The position numbers were made by a program, and so were the translations under genes. This document shows, piece after piece, positions 10,639 to 25,600 of a DNA stretch of 64,000 bases. The first letter of the stretch is position 1. Each line of letters starts with the position of its first letter. The stretch comes from Fremontodendron californicum. Taxonomy: Eukaryota; Streptophyta; Magnoliopsida; Malvales; Malvaceae. The stretch covers positions 6,458,001 to 6,522,000 of the forward strand of contig JAULJL010000039.1 of the NCBI GenBank assembly GCA_030761205.1, given 5' to 3'. Under the pieces are notes generated by a model, which was not told the DNA's origin, did no database searches, and saw only the letters and a program-made list of their open reading frames with translations.

Positions 10639-13600
10639 TCAATCTGCATCACCAAGGCCATCACTCCCATCCCCTTTCTTGGATAGAGGTGTCCAGTTTG
10701 AGCTCGACTTCTTCGTTTGTGAAGCTATTTCGGCATTCTTCCGCAATACAGCTCCTGGTGAAGGATATGGACGTTGTTGAAACAGAGGACCCTAATGTTC
10801 ATAGAAACAATAAACATTTGAAACATGAGAACCTTCACAAGACAGATCGGGCAACGAACGTCATATAATTTCTATTATATAGCAATACATATAACTGGGG
10901 TTCATAAATAAGAACCTAATAGTAATAAATATCTCCAATAAATTAAAAAAAAGTTAAACAGATTCAAAGAAAAATATTGCACCGTGGCAGTGGTATCAGC
11001 CGCTCGTGGCTGTACTCCTTTCAGCCCAACAATCCTGCAGAGCCAATGTCAGATGATATAAGTAGACTTTAAAGGGTGCCTCTTTCGACTTTGCATACCT
11101 AGAATTCAACATGATGGCATTGCAGCAGGAAAATTGTTAATGGTAACATACCAGCCACCACGAGGAGCATCAGAATAAGAGCTTGGATCCATTGGATCCA
11201 GCTCATCATCATCATTGGAGGCAAGCTTTCTTTTATCTTTTCTGTTTCCTTTTCCCAAAAGAGATTTTCCATTGGATCTGCAAATTTGGGCAAATATCTT
11301 AGCGCTGTTATTACACCAATGTGTAAATCTGTGGTGCGTGGTTGTGACAAAACACATTTGTGTGGATGTATTTTCCTGAAATATGTAGATTACACCATCT
11401 CTGGTAGCTTAACTCTTTGCAAGTTGGGAGGAGAGGAGTTCAGCAGAAAACAGTTTGTGGAGAAGCAGCGATGATGACTGACTATCACCTAAATTTAGAA
11501 GGAACTTATTTTAGACGACTTAGAAATTAGGATTTTTTTTTGTTCGCCGTTATTTTTTTTAACTTTGTTTTACTTGTCTTGACATTCTCATTTAGACTCC
11601 GTTTTTGGAGGTTTTGGTGAGATTATTGGTGCTACATCAAATTGTTATCAAACCTAGCCAATCTGATTCTGTATCTGCAACTACATATTGGAATTTGAGG
11701 GTATACTTAGGTGATTTTGGAACTATTAGCACAGAACGACTTACCAATAGCCAATATACCAACTAGTGAAGTGTCATTATCGACTTCTGCCTCAACTGTT
11801 GGGGGATTTTGGGGGGAGAGAGAGAGAGAGAAACTAATACTGGGAAATTTGATTGGTCAAACAAGCACCAAGAAACTTCTTGCCGGATCTGACTTGTTTC
11901 ATGTGAAACATCATCAACTGCTGAGTGCTGACATGACATCTGTACTTGGACTAAGCAAATCAGACAGCCGTAATTCATTTGAGAAAAGACTTTTGTTTTG
12001 AGCATGCTGGCTGCACCCTCTGAAGATGTTTAAAAGATGTGTTAGGTGAGATTATAGAGCCAATGCTCAAAATCTCTTTTGAGCATGCTATCTGATTGGC
12101 AATGGTTATCATCATAAGGACCATGATAAATGGTAAAAGTTTTGAGCAGGGTATGTGAGATTATAGAGCCGATACAAACTTTCATAGATGTCGAGATTTT
12201 CCTAAGCAAGCTAGACATTACAACGAGGCTGATAGGAATTTTCCTAGGTGTCAAGTAGGCTACCCACAGTATTGTAGGCATCATGATATCGAAATATATC
12301 TTTTCTCTAGACAGTTAGAACCCAAACTGTGATAGGTATTTTGATAGGAATTATAGTATTTTCCTAGCAATAAAAAATTATTGAAATGTGCATAAGATTG
12401 TTAAAAACTTGACATGTGATCCTATGATGGGAAAATGGACTAATGCTTTCTTGGATTGGCTACATGACTTAGAGGACTGTTTTGAGTGGTATCAGTTGAG
12501 TGACAAAGAAAGTGTGCTTTGCCAAAATGAAACTGGTAGGTCCAGCTAAGAACTCTGGGAATGGAATCCAACAAATAGGTGAGCCACCTCTTACTCAATG
12601 GCTTATCAAGCAACCAAGTGTAAAGAAAAGTATTTGCTCCCTAGTATAGAAGTCATATTTCCAATTGTTATACCTTAGGCAGACCACTATTGTTCTGGCT
12701 ACATAGTTTATAAACTCAGTTTTATAGAGTTTGGAGATTTGTTCATGGGCATAAAGAGAGGATTAGAAGGGAATTAGGCTATCTATGCCAGTTTCTTTAA
12801 ATAATGACTTAAAAGTGCCTTAGTTGTTGAGAGATATCAAAGAGTTTGGTTCTAGAAGAAGACTTCTTTCTAGTTAGAAATGTTAGCTACTTCCCAGTGA
12901 TGTAGAACAAGTAGGGGAAAGAGATAGAAAATAGAAATTTAAAGGGAAATCAGAAATAGACTGAATCAAGTAGGGGGAAACAGAGGAAATCAGGGGAGAA
13001 ATAGAAGAACTAGGAGGAGAAAACCAAAAAGAATCAATAGAGGGAGACACTCTCAATGCTCAATACTAAAGTCTCAAAATTTCATCATCCAAAAACTAAA
13101 GTTAACATAGATATTTATGAGCTAAATCCTAAACTTCAAAATACCAAATATAACCCTAAAACCCTAATCCTTAGAAATTAAGTAAACCGATAATTAATAA
13201 AATAACCTAAAAAAATAATCTAAATATACGTAAAAATTACAATCAAACACATAAAACATAAAATAAAATCCTAGAATTTAATCTCTCAACTACCATATCT
13301 CCATCCTCCATCACCCAATTTAAGGCTATTTTCCCAGCAGTTTTAGAAGACAACACTGCTTGGAGTGAGTCACGAATCACGAGTTACTAGTAACCCGAAC
13401 AATTTTAGTAGTCCTTGTAGGTATAGTGATTGTATGACAGAGTCTGTATAATGGAGATTGCTGGGGTAGAGCTATGAGTATGGTATCTAAGGGATCATTA
13501 GGTGTATTGAACCTCAAGGTAGAGCCACATGCCACTCCTTTTATGATAGCTTGGGTTCACAAAATTACTCAACATTTACCTAAAATATATTTACTGCCAT

Positions 13601-16600
13601 TTCATATCGGAAAGACAAAGGATGAAGCATTTTGATGCACCCATGGGTGCTGATCACATATTATTGTCATAGTTGCGTAATCTTGATGTTTCTAGTTGGG
13701 AACAAGATAACAAACAGTAATCCAAGTATGGTGATCAGTTGAATTTTCTCAATCTTGCAATCATCATTTAAGGAGTTTCCAAGTATCTAAGGTTTCATTT
13801 CAGAAAAGATTCAATCTTGAGTTGTAGGGATTTTGAAAGAGTTTGGAGAGAGTGTCTGCTTGTAGTTGCAGCTAAAGAGCATTCCCAGTCTAGTCAGTTT
13901 CAAAGTGAGCTTGCTTTTGACATGACTTGTTCATTAAAATTCATCAATACCATGCCTAATGATCTTCCCAATATGCTTTCATGCTTTTTGGTCTTTCTTG
14001 TGCTCCTAGCATTTTTATGGGGGTGATGGAACTTGTTTTGTAGTCATTCATAGGTAAGTTTCTAAAAGTTTAGTTTCGATGGCATCTCTATAGCAAGTCC
14101 AAAGAGGAGCACTTAGGTCACCTTCAACTACTTTCATAGCTAAGTTATATGTAAACCTTGAGAAGCATAGTTTTCTTCATACTAGTGTGCTTTATTTGTC
14201 CACTTAGCATTGAAGTATCTTCACTCCCAAAAGAACCTTAGTCCTAAGCATTCTATGTGGTATAGTTCTTGAATAAGTATTTTCTTTTGTCCTTTAACAT
14301 CAATAAATTTTTTAGAATAAAGTATTTGCTGGAGTTAAAGGGTAGTTGGAGTCCTTCAAGCACTAAGTACTGAAAGTGTCGACTTTAATAGGCCTAAGGA
14401 TGATTATACAATTTTTCAAGATTTTGTATTGAGTTAGTGGTGATAACCATAAGGAGTTGAAGGATTTTGTCATTCATGATAGTTACCTCCAAACCAATGG
14501 TTTAAGTACCCACATAGTCCCTGTACTATAGTGAAAAGAGTAATTTAGTCCCTGTACTGTAAAAGTGAGTAATTTAATCCCTGTACAATTAAAATAGGTG
14601 CAAATAAGTAAAATTGATAATGATGTTAATGAAAAACCCTTTAAAATTCTGATGTGGACTCGTAAAATCTAACAGAATTAATGGCTTGGAATAAAATATG
14701 ACTTGAAATATATCTAAATCTGTTAGATTTTACGAGTCTACGTCAGCATTTTAACAGTTTTTCATTAAAACCGTTATCAATTTTACTTATTTGCACCTAT
14801 TTCAATTGTACAGGGACTAAATTACTCACTTTTACAGTACATGGACTAATTTACTCTTTTCACTACAGTACAGGGATATGTGGGTACTTAAACCCCAAAC
14901 CAATAGGTTGTGCAGTCCATGTACTTCAATTGGAAATTTTTTAGATTAGGAACTGCATCTAGTGAGTTAGCTGGTCATGTAAGTAGAGATAAGACCATTG
15001 TTTCAGTGAAATTTAATTTTATTGGGCTTCTTTAAAGAGGGATGTAGATAGTAAGGTGTCTCATGTCTAGTTGTCATTTGTCATGCCAAAGATAAAAAAC
15101 AGAATACGTCTTTATACCCCTCTTCTTTTGCCTCATGAATCTAGGAAGGATTTAAGCACAGACTTCCTCCTAGAATTAACTAGAAATGCAAAGGGCCAAT
15201 TTTGTATTTTGTTGTGGTTGATAGATCTTCTAAGATGAAAATTTTCCTATGTAGCAGTACTAGTGATGCATCTCATGTAGCTAACTTATTCTTTAGGGAG
15301 GTAGTGAAATCACATGGTTTACCTAATTCCATCAAGTTTGATAGAGAAGTCAAGTTAGCTATTTAGGAGTCTCTAAAAATGATGTGGAAATAATTTGTTG
15401 TTATATATTACCTTTTCATCCAGACTGATAGCCAAACTAAGATAGTAATTTTTTGTTTAGGTGATTTATTAAGATGTAATTAAGGGAGGAAAGGTAATTG
15501 GGACTTGATCTTGACAACTGTTGAGATAGAGTATGACAATTCTGCTTAAAGGTCCATTTGAGTATGTTCATGCCATTCAACCCCATACACATATTGACCT
15601 TGTTCCTTTTCCACAAAAGTTTTGTACCACTGAACCTACCAAACCTTTTGTTGAATATATTCTGAATTTTTGCATATTAAAGTTAGAGGAACGATTGCAA
15701 TGAATCATATGAACTTCATATTGAGGAATGAGGAGGACCATTGTGTTATTTATTTTGTAAGTTAGTGATCATGTGACAGTATGTGTTAGTTTAATCGTTT
15801 TGACTGTTAAAACTTCTGACAAATTACATGCTCAAACCATGGGCCTATATCCTATCATTGATAACTTGACCCTGAAGCTTAGTTACTTGATTTACCCAGT
15901 CGTTTGAATATTACTCCTATTTGCAGTGAGGAAGACTTCTTAGCATGTAAAGGTAATTTTGAGCCTTGTGCCTTCAACTTCAAGCAATCAGCAAGAACCT
16001 CTATTTCTCACGTGCTAGAATTTTCATCACATAAGGATGAGAGTGGTGTTGTTCTAAATTATGAACCTATTGTTGGTACTAATGGGGAATTCTCTTGATA
16101 TGTTGTTAGTGGGAGGTTGACCAACCATTGATGCTTCTTAAATTGCTGCTGATGAGTTTCAAAGTTTGGACCTTAAGTCTAGAGCTCATTGAGTGGTACT
16201 TAATTTAATGCTTTTTAATTGAGCTTTGTCCAAATGGAAAGAATGATGGAGGGCCATTAGCTAAATTTTTGAGAAATACTTATTTTAGACCAAAATTTAG
16301 AAAATAGGGTTTTGTTATCTAAGCTTGTTTTATTTGAGCTTTATTATGTTGGCTTTATCTTTACTTATGTGAGCTTGATGTAAAATTTCTCAAACTCGTA
16401 TTAATATGTTATTCTAAGAATTTTGAGGGCAACTTTTGGCAATTGAGATATTCAAATTCGAGTCATCACATATTGAGACCAGAGATTATTGTGTTTTTGA
16501 CAAGTGAAAATTCCATATTTATATTAAATCTCATGGTGAAATTATTGGTACTACAACAGGTTACAGTTCTTCACAAAATGCTAAAACTCCAAGGAGGAAT

Positions 16601-19600
16601 TAGGAGGAAGATTTATCCTAGACAGATTTATTTTCCAGAACCTAGACTACACATGAATTCTCAAGAGAAATATAAAGGACTTTTAATTGCACTGCAAGAT
16701 GACCTTGAATCACGCAGTAGCCTCAGATATAAGCAAATTAGAGTTAGTTCAATTAAACAGAAGCCCAAAGTTAGAGTGTGTACCGCGGCTTCGGAGGCTT
16801 ATTCTCATAATTGTCTTTGGTATTAGCAGACTTGCTATTATGCTGCTGGTTATCCATAATAATTGACAAACTCTGGCACTGTGGCAGATTAAGAACTCTG
16901 CATTCCATACAAGTTTTCACTATTATCAGTTTCAATTTGCTTTCCTAAATGCAGAATATGAAAAATACATAAATAAATGTATGCTTGTATGTAGATATAT
17001 GTATGTATGTGTTTGCATGTGTGCTACTCTTTGAGACGAAGTTAAGGGCAATCCAAGTTACAAACATCCTACGTTCACAAGTCTCAATATCTTATTTTCA
17101 AAACAATACATTATGTTGACATGACAAAATTAGATGATTTCCATTTCATTTCATTCATTTGCTGGTTTGGCACCACCAGGAAATGGAGAAAAGAGTTTCA
17201 GAACGGCATCTTAAATGCACCAATTTCTCATCTCATTTTCCATAAACCATACTATGAAAAGAAAATGACAAAAAAAAACTCCATGAACCAGTGGCACCTA
17301 CCTACAAAATTTCATTGGTATGTCATTTTACGGTATTAAAAGTCTGACCTAAACCAAATTTTAATCCCCTATAGATGCCATGTATAAAGGTATCCACAAA
17401 TGGCAACATGGTCTATACCTCGAATCCTAGGGAAATAATATATGTTTTGAAACCAAATTCAAGTATAAAAGGCTTTTAGAGGCCTGAACTGATTATGAAT
17501 ATGTACGATTTCCTTGATACTGTAGGTTACATCACAAAAGGTAATCCCATTACCTCATAAATACACTCTTTTTCTCACAGTATTCCCTTTTACTCAAAGA
17601 AGACATTAGGAAAATTGTTAGCTGAAAAAACAGGGAAGGTGGCTTGCTGTCATAAAAGTCGCATGCCCCATATGCAAAATCCTATGCCAGCATATCCAGC
17701 AGCGTGTAAACATCTCCTTCCAATTTCTTACATTAGAAAAGGAAAGGGTACATCATTTAATCCAAGTGCAAATAAAAAAATAATTGAGAACTCCAGTATG
17801 TATATCATAATCCAATGATATTAGGCAAAACACTACAAGCAGCAGCTCTTAACTAACCTATACAAAAGCTTTCACCGTTTAAAGTCAAAAGCTGACTTTA
17901 AATCGTTACAAAAACCTAAATGCCCAGTAAGAGATCTTTGAACATTTCTTCCCACACACAAGAAGTTCTTAGTGTGCCTATCTGTTGCAAAGGTTTTCAC
18001 CTGCAACCCAAAAGCCAAATAGGCTAGGCTCCCTTTGGGATCTAATAAATGAATATTCAACTATTTAAGATCACAACTTGATTTTAAATCATTTAAAAAT
18101 TTGAATGCCAGTAAGATAAGTCTTGGAATATTTTTCAAATACACATGAGAAGTTCTTAGTGTGCCTTGCGGTTGCAAAGGTTTTCTCCACCGACCCCAAA
18201 ACCAACTGTGCTAGGCTCCCTTATGTTTCCCTCAAACTTCATGCATACTTTTGAAGACCCTGAATAAATGCAAAGACTTAAGATGTGCCATAGAGCTTTA
18301 TGGAAAAGGATGAATCTAAATTTTTTTTTAAAAAAAAACTCCTTAAATATATATACATGCTTCCCCCTTTCTATTTAAAAATGTACACATGCTACCCTAA
18401 CATCCCCTAATTGGAATGGCACAAAAAGGGTAATCTTATTAACCAAAATCCAGACCCAATGTTTGGCTTAAGAAAAGAGGAAGGAGCAGTGGAATATACT
18501 AGCCAAATACATTTCAAAAATGTAAAAAGGCATTTTCTAGCTCGCCTATGTCACAGATGATACTCCAAAAGGAAATGTCACGAAAGGTTTACTTCAAATG
18601 ATTCAAAGTAAAGTAGGACAAGTACTAGCAAACGTTGAACAACAACCATACTTCGAGTTATATTAAACCTTGATTTTTTTTAGTTTCCTGTCTCACCGTT
18701 GAACAACAGCCATACTTTGAGTTATATTAAACCTTGACTTTTTTTTAGTTTCCTGTATCAACAAGACTTAGAAACCATTGACTGCCATGCTGTGTTACTG
18801 TCTTTGGATATTGGTGCAGCCAGAAAACCAGGTAAATAGAATCATGTTTGCCTTCTTTCTAGAGACTTTCCTCCATTTTCCGCATGAGTAGAAACCTTAA
18901 CTAGGCACAATTTCTCTCCATGACTCAAAGTCCAATTAAAAAAGTCACTCAACATCAGCCCACTTACTTCATTCTTACCTTTTCACATAGTTTGCTCACA
19001 TATAAAACCTAAATCAAAAGCTTTAGCCTCCATTTTGACAACATTTATAATTTGAAGCTACAGACTTATACAAAGTCTTCAATAGATAAACTTTCTTCTA
19101 CAACCCTAGTTCTGGAGGGTGTCTACTTTATTTCCAATTTATGTGCTCTATAGTGTCTTTTCTTCTTTATATACAAACTGTATCAAAATCTTGTGGACAA
19201 TGGCAAATAGTGCTAGCATTTACTACTTTTTAAAATACTAAGAGTCATTTATAAAATCTCAGCAGGACATGCTTTCCTACATCAATTAACAATACTTTAA
19301 AAGACTAGCTGCGCCAAACAAAACTTGAAAAAAATAAATAAATAAAATTTACTCAAAAAAATTAAACCCACTTTGACAGTCTTCTTGGAACCATAGCAAC
19401 CACTGAGACAGTGGAATAAGATTAATACAACTAGAATAGGACCTCGTACTATTTCTTGAAGAGTGTGTCCTTTCACAGATGCATTGTTAGTTGAAACTCT
19501 TTCTTTATTCTTAAGTGCTTTTGAGAGGCTTTCACTTTCTTTCTTTTATTAGTCTCTTTGCCTTCAAGGTCTACTAATCTCCCAGCTTCTATTTTGTCTT

Positions 19601-22600
19601 TCACTTCCCATGCAACAATTGTTTTTTGCTTTTCTATTTCTTGATTCTTCAATTATAATTTAGATGTATAGCGTGTAAGGCTGCACATTAATGTATTACA
19701 CCCAAAAAAAAATTTAAGTTCAATATGTAAGAAGAAAAATAACCTTAGTTGGTTAGGATTCTTTGATTTTGAGTAGAATAACTTTTAGTAGCTTTTAATA
19801 TTTTACACAGACAACAAAAAAGTGTTGTTAAAAGAAAAAAGAAAGAACATATTTTCCAAGAAAAACATTTTGTTTGATGGATTTACTTTTTTCTAATAAA
19901 AAAATTGTTTCCTTATGTATTTAATCATAATTACTAAATTTTATCATGATATAATTCCCTCAACTACTAACATAAAATAGTTGTTAGTTAATATGAACTG
20001 TAACGTATATGATTTCTTTTTGTTTTTTACCAAAACACACAATTCAGTCATCCGCATTATGTTCTATAATATGTTAATAAAAATTATAAAATCATTTTAT
20101 ACCACAATAACAACAGAAACTTGGTCTATCATTTTATACCCCAATAATAGAGTAAAAATATCTTGATTATCTTATAAATATTTAAAGAAATATTTAGCAC
20201 GTGAGTTAATGTCAATGTGCTCCTTTGTTTTTAGAGCCACTAAAACATGATGGTAAAAAGTGCTTGTTCAGAATAATAATAAAGCAAAAGCTGCTTCTGG
20301 AGACATTACATAATACATACCGTGTGCAATGATTGCAATAACCCCAAACCTGCACCAGGCCCACTCCCCAACCTCCACAACCAATGCATTTGTCCAAGTT
20401 TGGTGATCGCGAAGCCAAATTCTCATTAACAGAAACCCTGCTTCCTTGACGCTGTAATGCAACCGGCTGTGATACATGAGGGCACTCCCATTGAGATATA
20501 TTGGTCTTTGTATTGTAATAATACTTGTGCCCTATTTATTTCCCAAAAAAAAAAGAAGGAAAAAGAAACCCTTAAGCTTTTTTGTACTGAGTCAAAAGAC
20601 ACAACAAAGCAATGTTATTATCTGATGGCACATTGTAGATTTTATCAAAAGTTAAAACATGCATGCAGTAACAATACAAGGTAATGATGTATCCCATTAA
20701 TCTCCAAGCAGTATAATCAACAACCAATATGATATAAAAATATTAGCACACTAGAAGCAACACCAAAGCAGGTCAACAATGCGGTGTCAAGTTATTGTTG
20801 CATTTATAAGTGTAACACTCAATCCTGAAAATATATATATATATATTGTAGAAGTCTGAAGTTACTCCATCAATAATACTGCTTGATACTAATTCACTAA
20901 CCAATTTTCACCATTTTATCACTTTCTAAAACATATTTACTTGCCAAAGCTACATCCTCTCGATAAACCCCTTACTTGGGTCCTCCCTTGCACTACCTCA
21001 CTCCCCAAACCCTAATCATGGACTACCATCAAGGAACTCCCAACACACTTCATTCGACAAAGATTTCAGAATTAGACACTTTATTTAGAAGTAGGGTTAC
21101 TTGTTTACTTTCCTTTCTTGTAGGAACTATGGTTACAAGGACTAATGAGTATAAAATTATCTGTCACATTTAGACTTTACCTTTCAGATTAACAATTTTA
21201 AGAATTAAATATTCTATGACTCACCACTTTCTTCCTTGCCTTGCTCTATCATCCTTCTCCCTATACCTTTCCTCCATTACTACTACCAAGCTGCACCAAG
21301 TGGTATCTATGCAAAACAATATAGATTCTACCAACTCAACCCATATCTCTGACCATTTTCAACCACTTTTTGGAGACTTTTTTTTCTATCACCATCACCA
21401 ACAACCAAAAGATCAGCTCCAAATTCCAAAACCCATTGGAACTGCAGCCTAAGGGACTCAAATACACCCACATAAACTACTCTCTACATCCAAATCCACA
21501 GACCACATAAACCAACTAATGTGCACTCTCATATATGCTCACGTGCCCTTCTCAAAGCTATGTCAAAGACGCAATAAATGCTTATCTCACTCTTTATGTC
21601 ATCTAAGTGAAGTCAGCCTCCATGTCGTACATCCAATCAATAGCCCTATTACTGTCATGTCATGATCTGAAAATGACCAAAACCCCCTATTTTCAACATG
21701 GTGATTCTATTTCCTAAAAATTCAGCTTGGTTTTCCAAATTAGTGGTGTTTCATGCCCTAGAGGGTTAACGTTCATCCATTAGAATTTACCTACTACTTA
21801 TTCAGTTAGACAGGCACGTGATTTACTTACTCCAAGTTGAGTTTCATCCTTTTCTTCTCCATTTTTTCAAAAATACAAAATTCTCAAAGCCTTTTTCTTT
21901 CATAGACTTTTGATTGCCTATATAAATATTCTTTATTGAACCGTAACACCAATGTCGTTAAATTTATGAGCCATGTGCAAATTCTCGCAGTTTAGAATTC
22001 ATTTTATTTATTTACAATTTAAGTTTGCTTCGGCATTTATTTTCATCTTTTTGGGAAAACATATCAAATATTTACAATCTTGATTCTGAAGCTTCTCCTC
22101 TGAGGTATTAGAGCATCGGCCCTAGCCAAACTTTGATAAACAGTTTAACCACTAAGATGAAATCAGTTAGAGCTAGTTGTAAGGGATACAGGAAAGGAAA
22201 GCATTCTACATGTGAGATAGGTGAGCTTTTAAATAAAATGATAATGCACCTTTTTCATTTTTGGCTAGTAGAAGTATCCCTCCCACACCTAGCATCTCAT
22301 AGGAAACAATTTTGTACCTAGGCCACTATTAGAGGTTCGTCTCGAAGAAATCCCTAATATAACTTCCATAGAAGCTAGAAATGATGCAGATAGTTCTTCT
22401 AGTCTGAACGAGCATCAACCTATGGCATTCCACAAGACAAGTGATACTTAAGGTGGAGAGTAATGAGTATGATAGATATTTGATAGGTAAACGTTACAAC
22501 CATAACATTTATCTTCCCATTTTCTAAAACTAGCTTTTGGTTTCTGACTTAAGATTAAACATTCTACCCCTTGTTCTCCTCTTTTCTCCCTCCTTTCTTC

Positions 22601-25600
22601 TTCCACTCCATTGTTTCACCTCCACCTGCTGCATCAGCCCACTTGAATATTGTGAACACAATTTAATACAAAAGTGAAAAATTAATGAAAAAACTACGTT
22701 AGCAACCAACCAACTTGTTTTTGAAAGCATTTTTTAAACATCTTCTGAGTAATACGATGTGCTGCAGTTTCTGTCTACACTAGCAACCTTTCCCTTTTAA
22801 TTTATAGATGCTTAATAAACAATGCTAGTGTCAAACTATCAGTCTAATGATAGAGCATTTCAAAGTTTGGTCACCAAAAATGTTCAGCTCCAATAAAAAA
22901 AAATATATATCAACAATTATTCCCAAACATAATGTGAGTGTCATTCTTTCTAATCACTGCAGCTGCACCCCAAAAGATTTGATGGCATTTGAATAAAGTT
23001 AGTTTCATGTATTCCTCAAATTCATAGTCTGTATTATTCATCCAAAAAGAAAATCAAAAAATGTGGAGTCAGAAAATCAATCAGAATGAGGCAATCAGAC
23101 AAATATCTTTATACACAGCATACCTGTTGTTTCATCCACTGCTTCCACCCAATCTCCCACAAGTCGTGTAGCAAATGGAATGTGAGCACTCAAAGATGTT
23201 CCTACAGGTCTTTCCCACTGACTCTTTCCGTTACTTTCATTATAATAATATGAAGCACCAGTTGAGGGATCTTTTGCTTCCACCTAAATAGGAACTAAAG
23301 AAGTCAACGGAGACATGAAACAAAGCCGAGAAAAACATTTTCCAGAACATCAACTTGACAATTTCTTAGAGATATGATAAAAAGTCACATCCGGCTAAGA
23401 AGGTTTTCATTTTCCCTTCTCTTTTTATGGCACATTAAGAAAAGGTTACATCGATATGTAAATAAAACTCTAAAAGTAAAGGCACCTAGTAACCAGTAAT
23501 TAATGTGGATTGCAGAAAGCTCACGTGAAAAACAATTCTAGCAATGAAGTAGCCTCTTTCATATGTACCAGGGTGCAATAACATAAATACATTTTTAATA
23601 ATTTGAACCTAAAAGAAAATTTTCCAAAGGAGACACTTTTGAGTTCAAGATAGTCCAATCCCATAATAACTATCATAAAAAAGCTTAAACATGGTTAACT
23701 GAATGGTAACCTTTTCCTTATTTTCCTTCCATTCTCTACAAACCTGAAAAAATTTGCTAATTCCAGCAAATTCCCAAAACTAATGTCTTTAATTTTGACA
23801 GCTTCCATGATTTTGATGTAATTGAATTCACTTTCCCTATGTATTCAAATTATCTTTCAATTCCAATTATTCTAGTTCAACTAGAACAAGACTACAAGAG
23901 TAAAACTTAGTTGATGGAATAGTGAAGATATGAACTCATTGAAAAGTTCACTTGCATACTGGTATGATCTCCTTATCTTGAAAATGTTTTATGAATTTAA
24001 TATTTTTATGGCAAGAAATTGAAAACCATGTTAACCCATATACAAGTTTAATATAAAAGCTTATTACTTCACCAGTACAAAATAATATATGTTCCTTTCC
24101 CCATCATTTCATATTGAGGTTTCAAGTCTCTTAAACTTGATATCAATTAAAGATTTAATAGAACAATCACATAAAACTGAAGCAACCACAAACTCAATGC
24201 TTAGTCACATGTCAAGGACTTAAACCTTGATCCATCTAAAATTTCAAAAATAAAGATTCCAAAGAGCTTTAAAACAAACAGAAATCAAATTAAATCCAAA
24301 AGCAAAAAGCTAGCCATTGATACACACCCACCCAGGAGGCAACTTCCCAATTTCCACAAGCTGAGGTGCATCGGTCTCCAAGTTCTGAAATCCAAAGGAA
24401 AAAGCAAGTCATTTCATAATTATTAGTAACTAATTGGCGCTCACATGAAGTTTACATATTATGAAGCTCACAAATTTCAGAAAAGACTATTGGCAAACTA
24501 TAATAAGTAAATTTCCAGAAAATATCTAATAATGAAATCCTGAAGCTATGCTTTTTTATTTCAACACAACCTACAATGATTAAAACAAGGAGAGAATAAG
24601 AGAAGGGACAATGGGACATGAGGGCATAGAAAATAAACTTGCATTATCAGTTCTCAATAGGTCATCTTTCTCTGCACCATCTTTTAGAATGCCCCTTGCT
24701 CTCAACTTTTGCTTAAGGTACTCAGGCAAGTCCTCAGATGCGGCCTTTGTTTTTGATTCTCCACAAAGCTCAGAATTTTTCTTGCTTATATCATTATTTA
24801 CAAGTCCCAAATTTCCTGAAACATCAGAAGGCATGAAATCTCAACTTGCTCTTTTTTCTGTAAAGAATACTAACTTGGTTTAGTAAATAATCAAGAGAAG
24901 TATTCAGAGTGCATTGATGGTAAATCTAACCTGGTGTAGCAATATTAGAACCTGGAGTACCATAGCAATAAGCACCTCCACCTGGTACACCATACCCATT
25001 TCCAATTTCTATGTTACCTAAAGCCAAAGTAAAGAATTAACCTCAATCCGCAAGTTCCTTTCCTTCTTTAAAATGAAAGAAAGTAAATAAATAAAGTAAA
25101 TTACTGATCAAAGTGTCTAATTGAAGTAAATCAAGAACATTTTTCCACATGTTCCACTGAACAGCCAAAAAGCATATGGTCCAAAACATTCCAACTTCAA
25201 TGCAAACGAAGAAAGAATGAAGTTTTATTTTCTTTCTTTCGGATGGTGGTGGAAAACACTCCTCTTTTAGCTGGTAGGGCAGTAGAATTTTACATTCAAG
25301 TACACAATCACATCAACTTGAAGAAAAAAACAAGGGATATTATGATATATGAACCTTGTTCAGGAGGGGTAGGCTTGCCACGCTTAGAAGCCATTCCGGC
25401 ACGATGCTCTGAAGTCATTTTCAGTAGATGCTCCTGTATGTATATACATATTATACAGAAAATGAGAAACTATGTCTAAGAGGATTATACAGATAATCAA
25501 AATGAAGAGAATATGAAAGCAAATTACCCACTTTCAGAGCATTGGGGTCAGGCCGCTCCGAGAAAAAGTCTATCCCATCCTTACAAGGAGGTCCAGCGGC

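Noticed and set aside
10617..10868. 83-codon plus-strand frame
   Set aside because: It is antisense to the last exon of the PQBP1-type gene, which is conserved on the other strand.
11711..12035. Missing PQBP1 exon at 11.7-12.0 kb
   Set aside because: There is a good acceptor (CATCTTCAG near 12030) and coding-like wording (VDDVSHETSQIRQE), but no frame connects in phase 2 on both sides with a usable donor.
22081..22480. Possible Copia polyprotein relic in the intron near 22.1-22.5 kb
   Set aside because: A GGTATTAGAGCATCGG phrase resembles a primer site, but no LTR precedes it and no protein motif follows clearly enough to support it.
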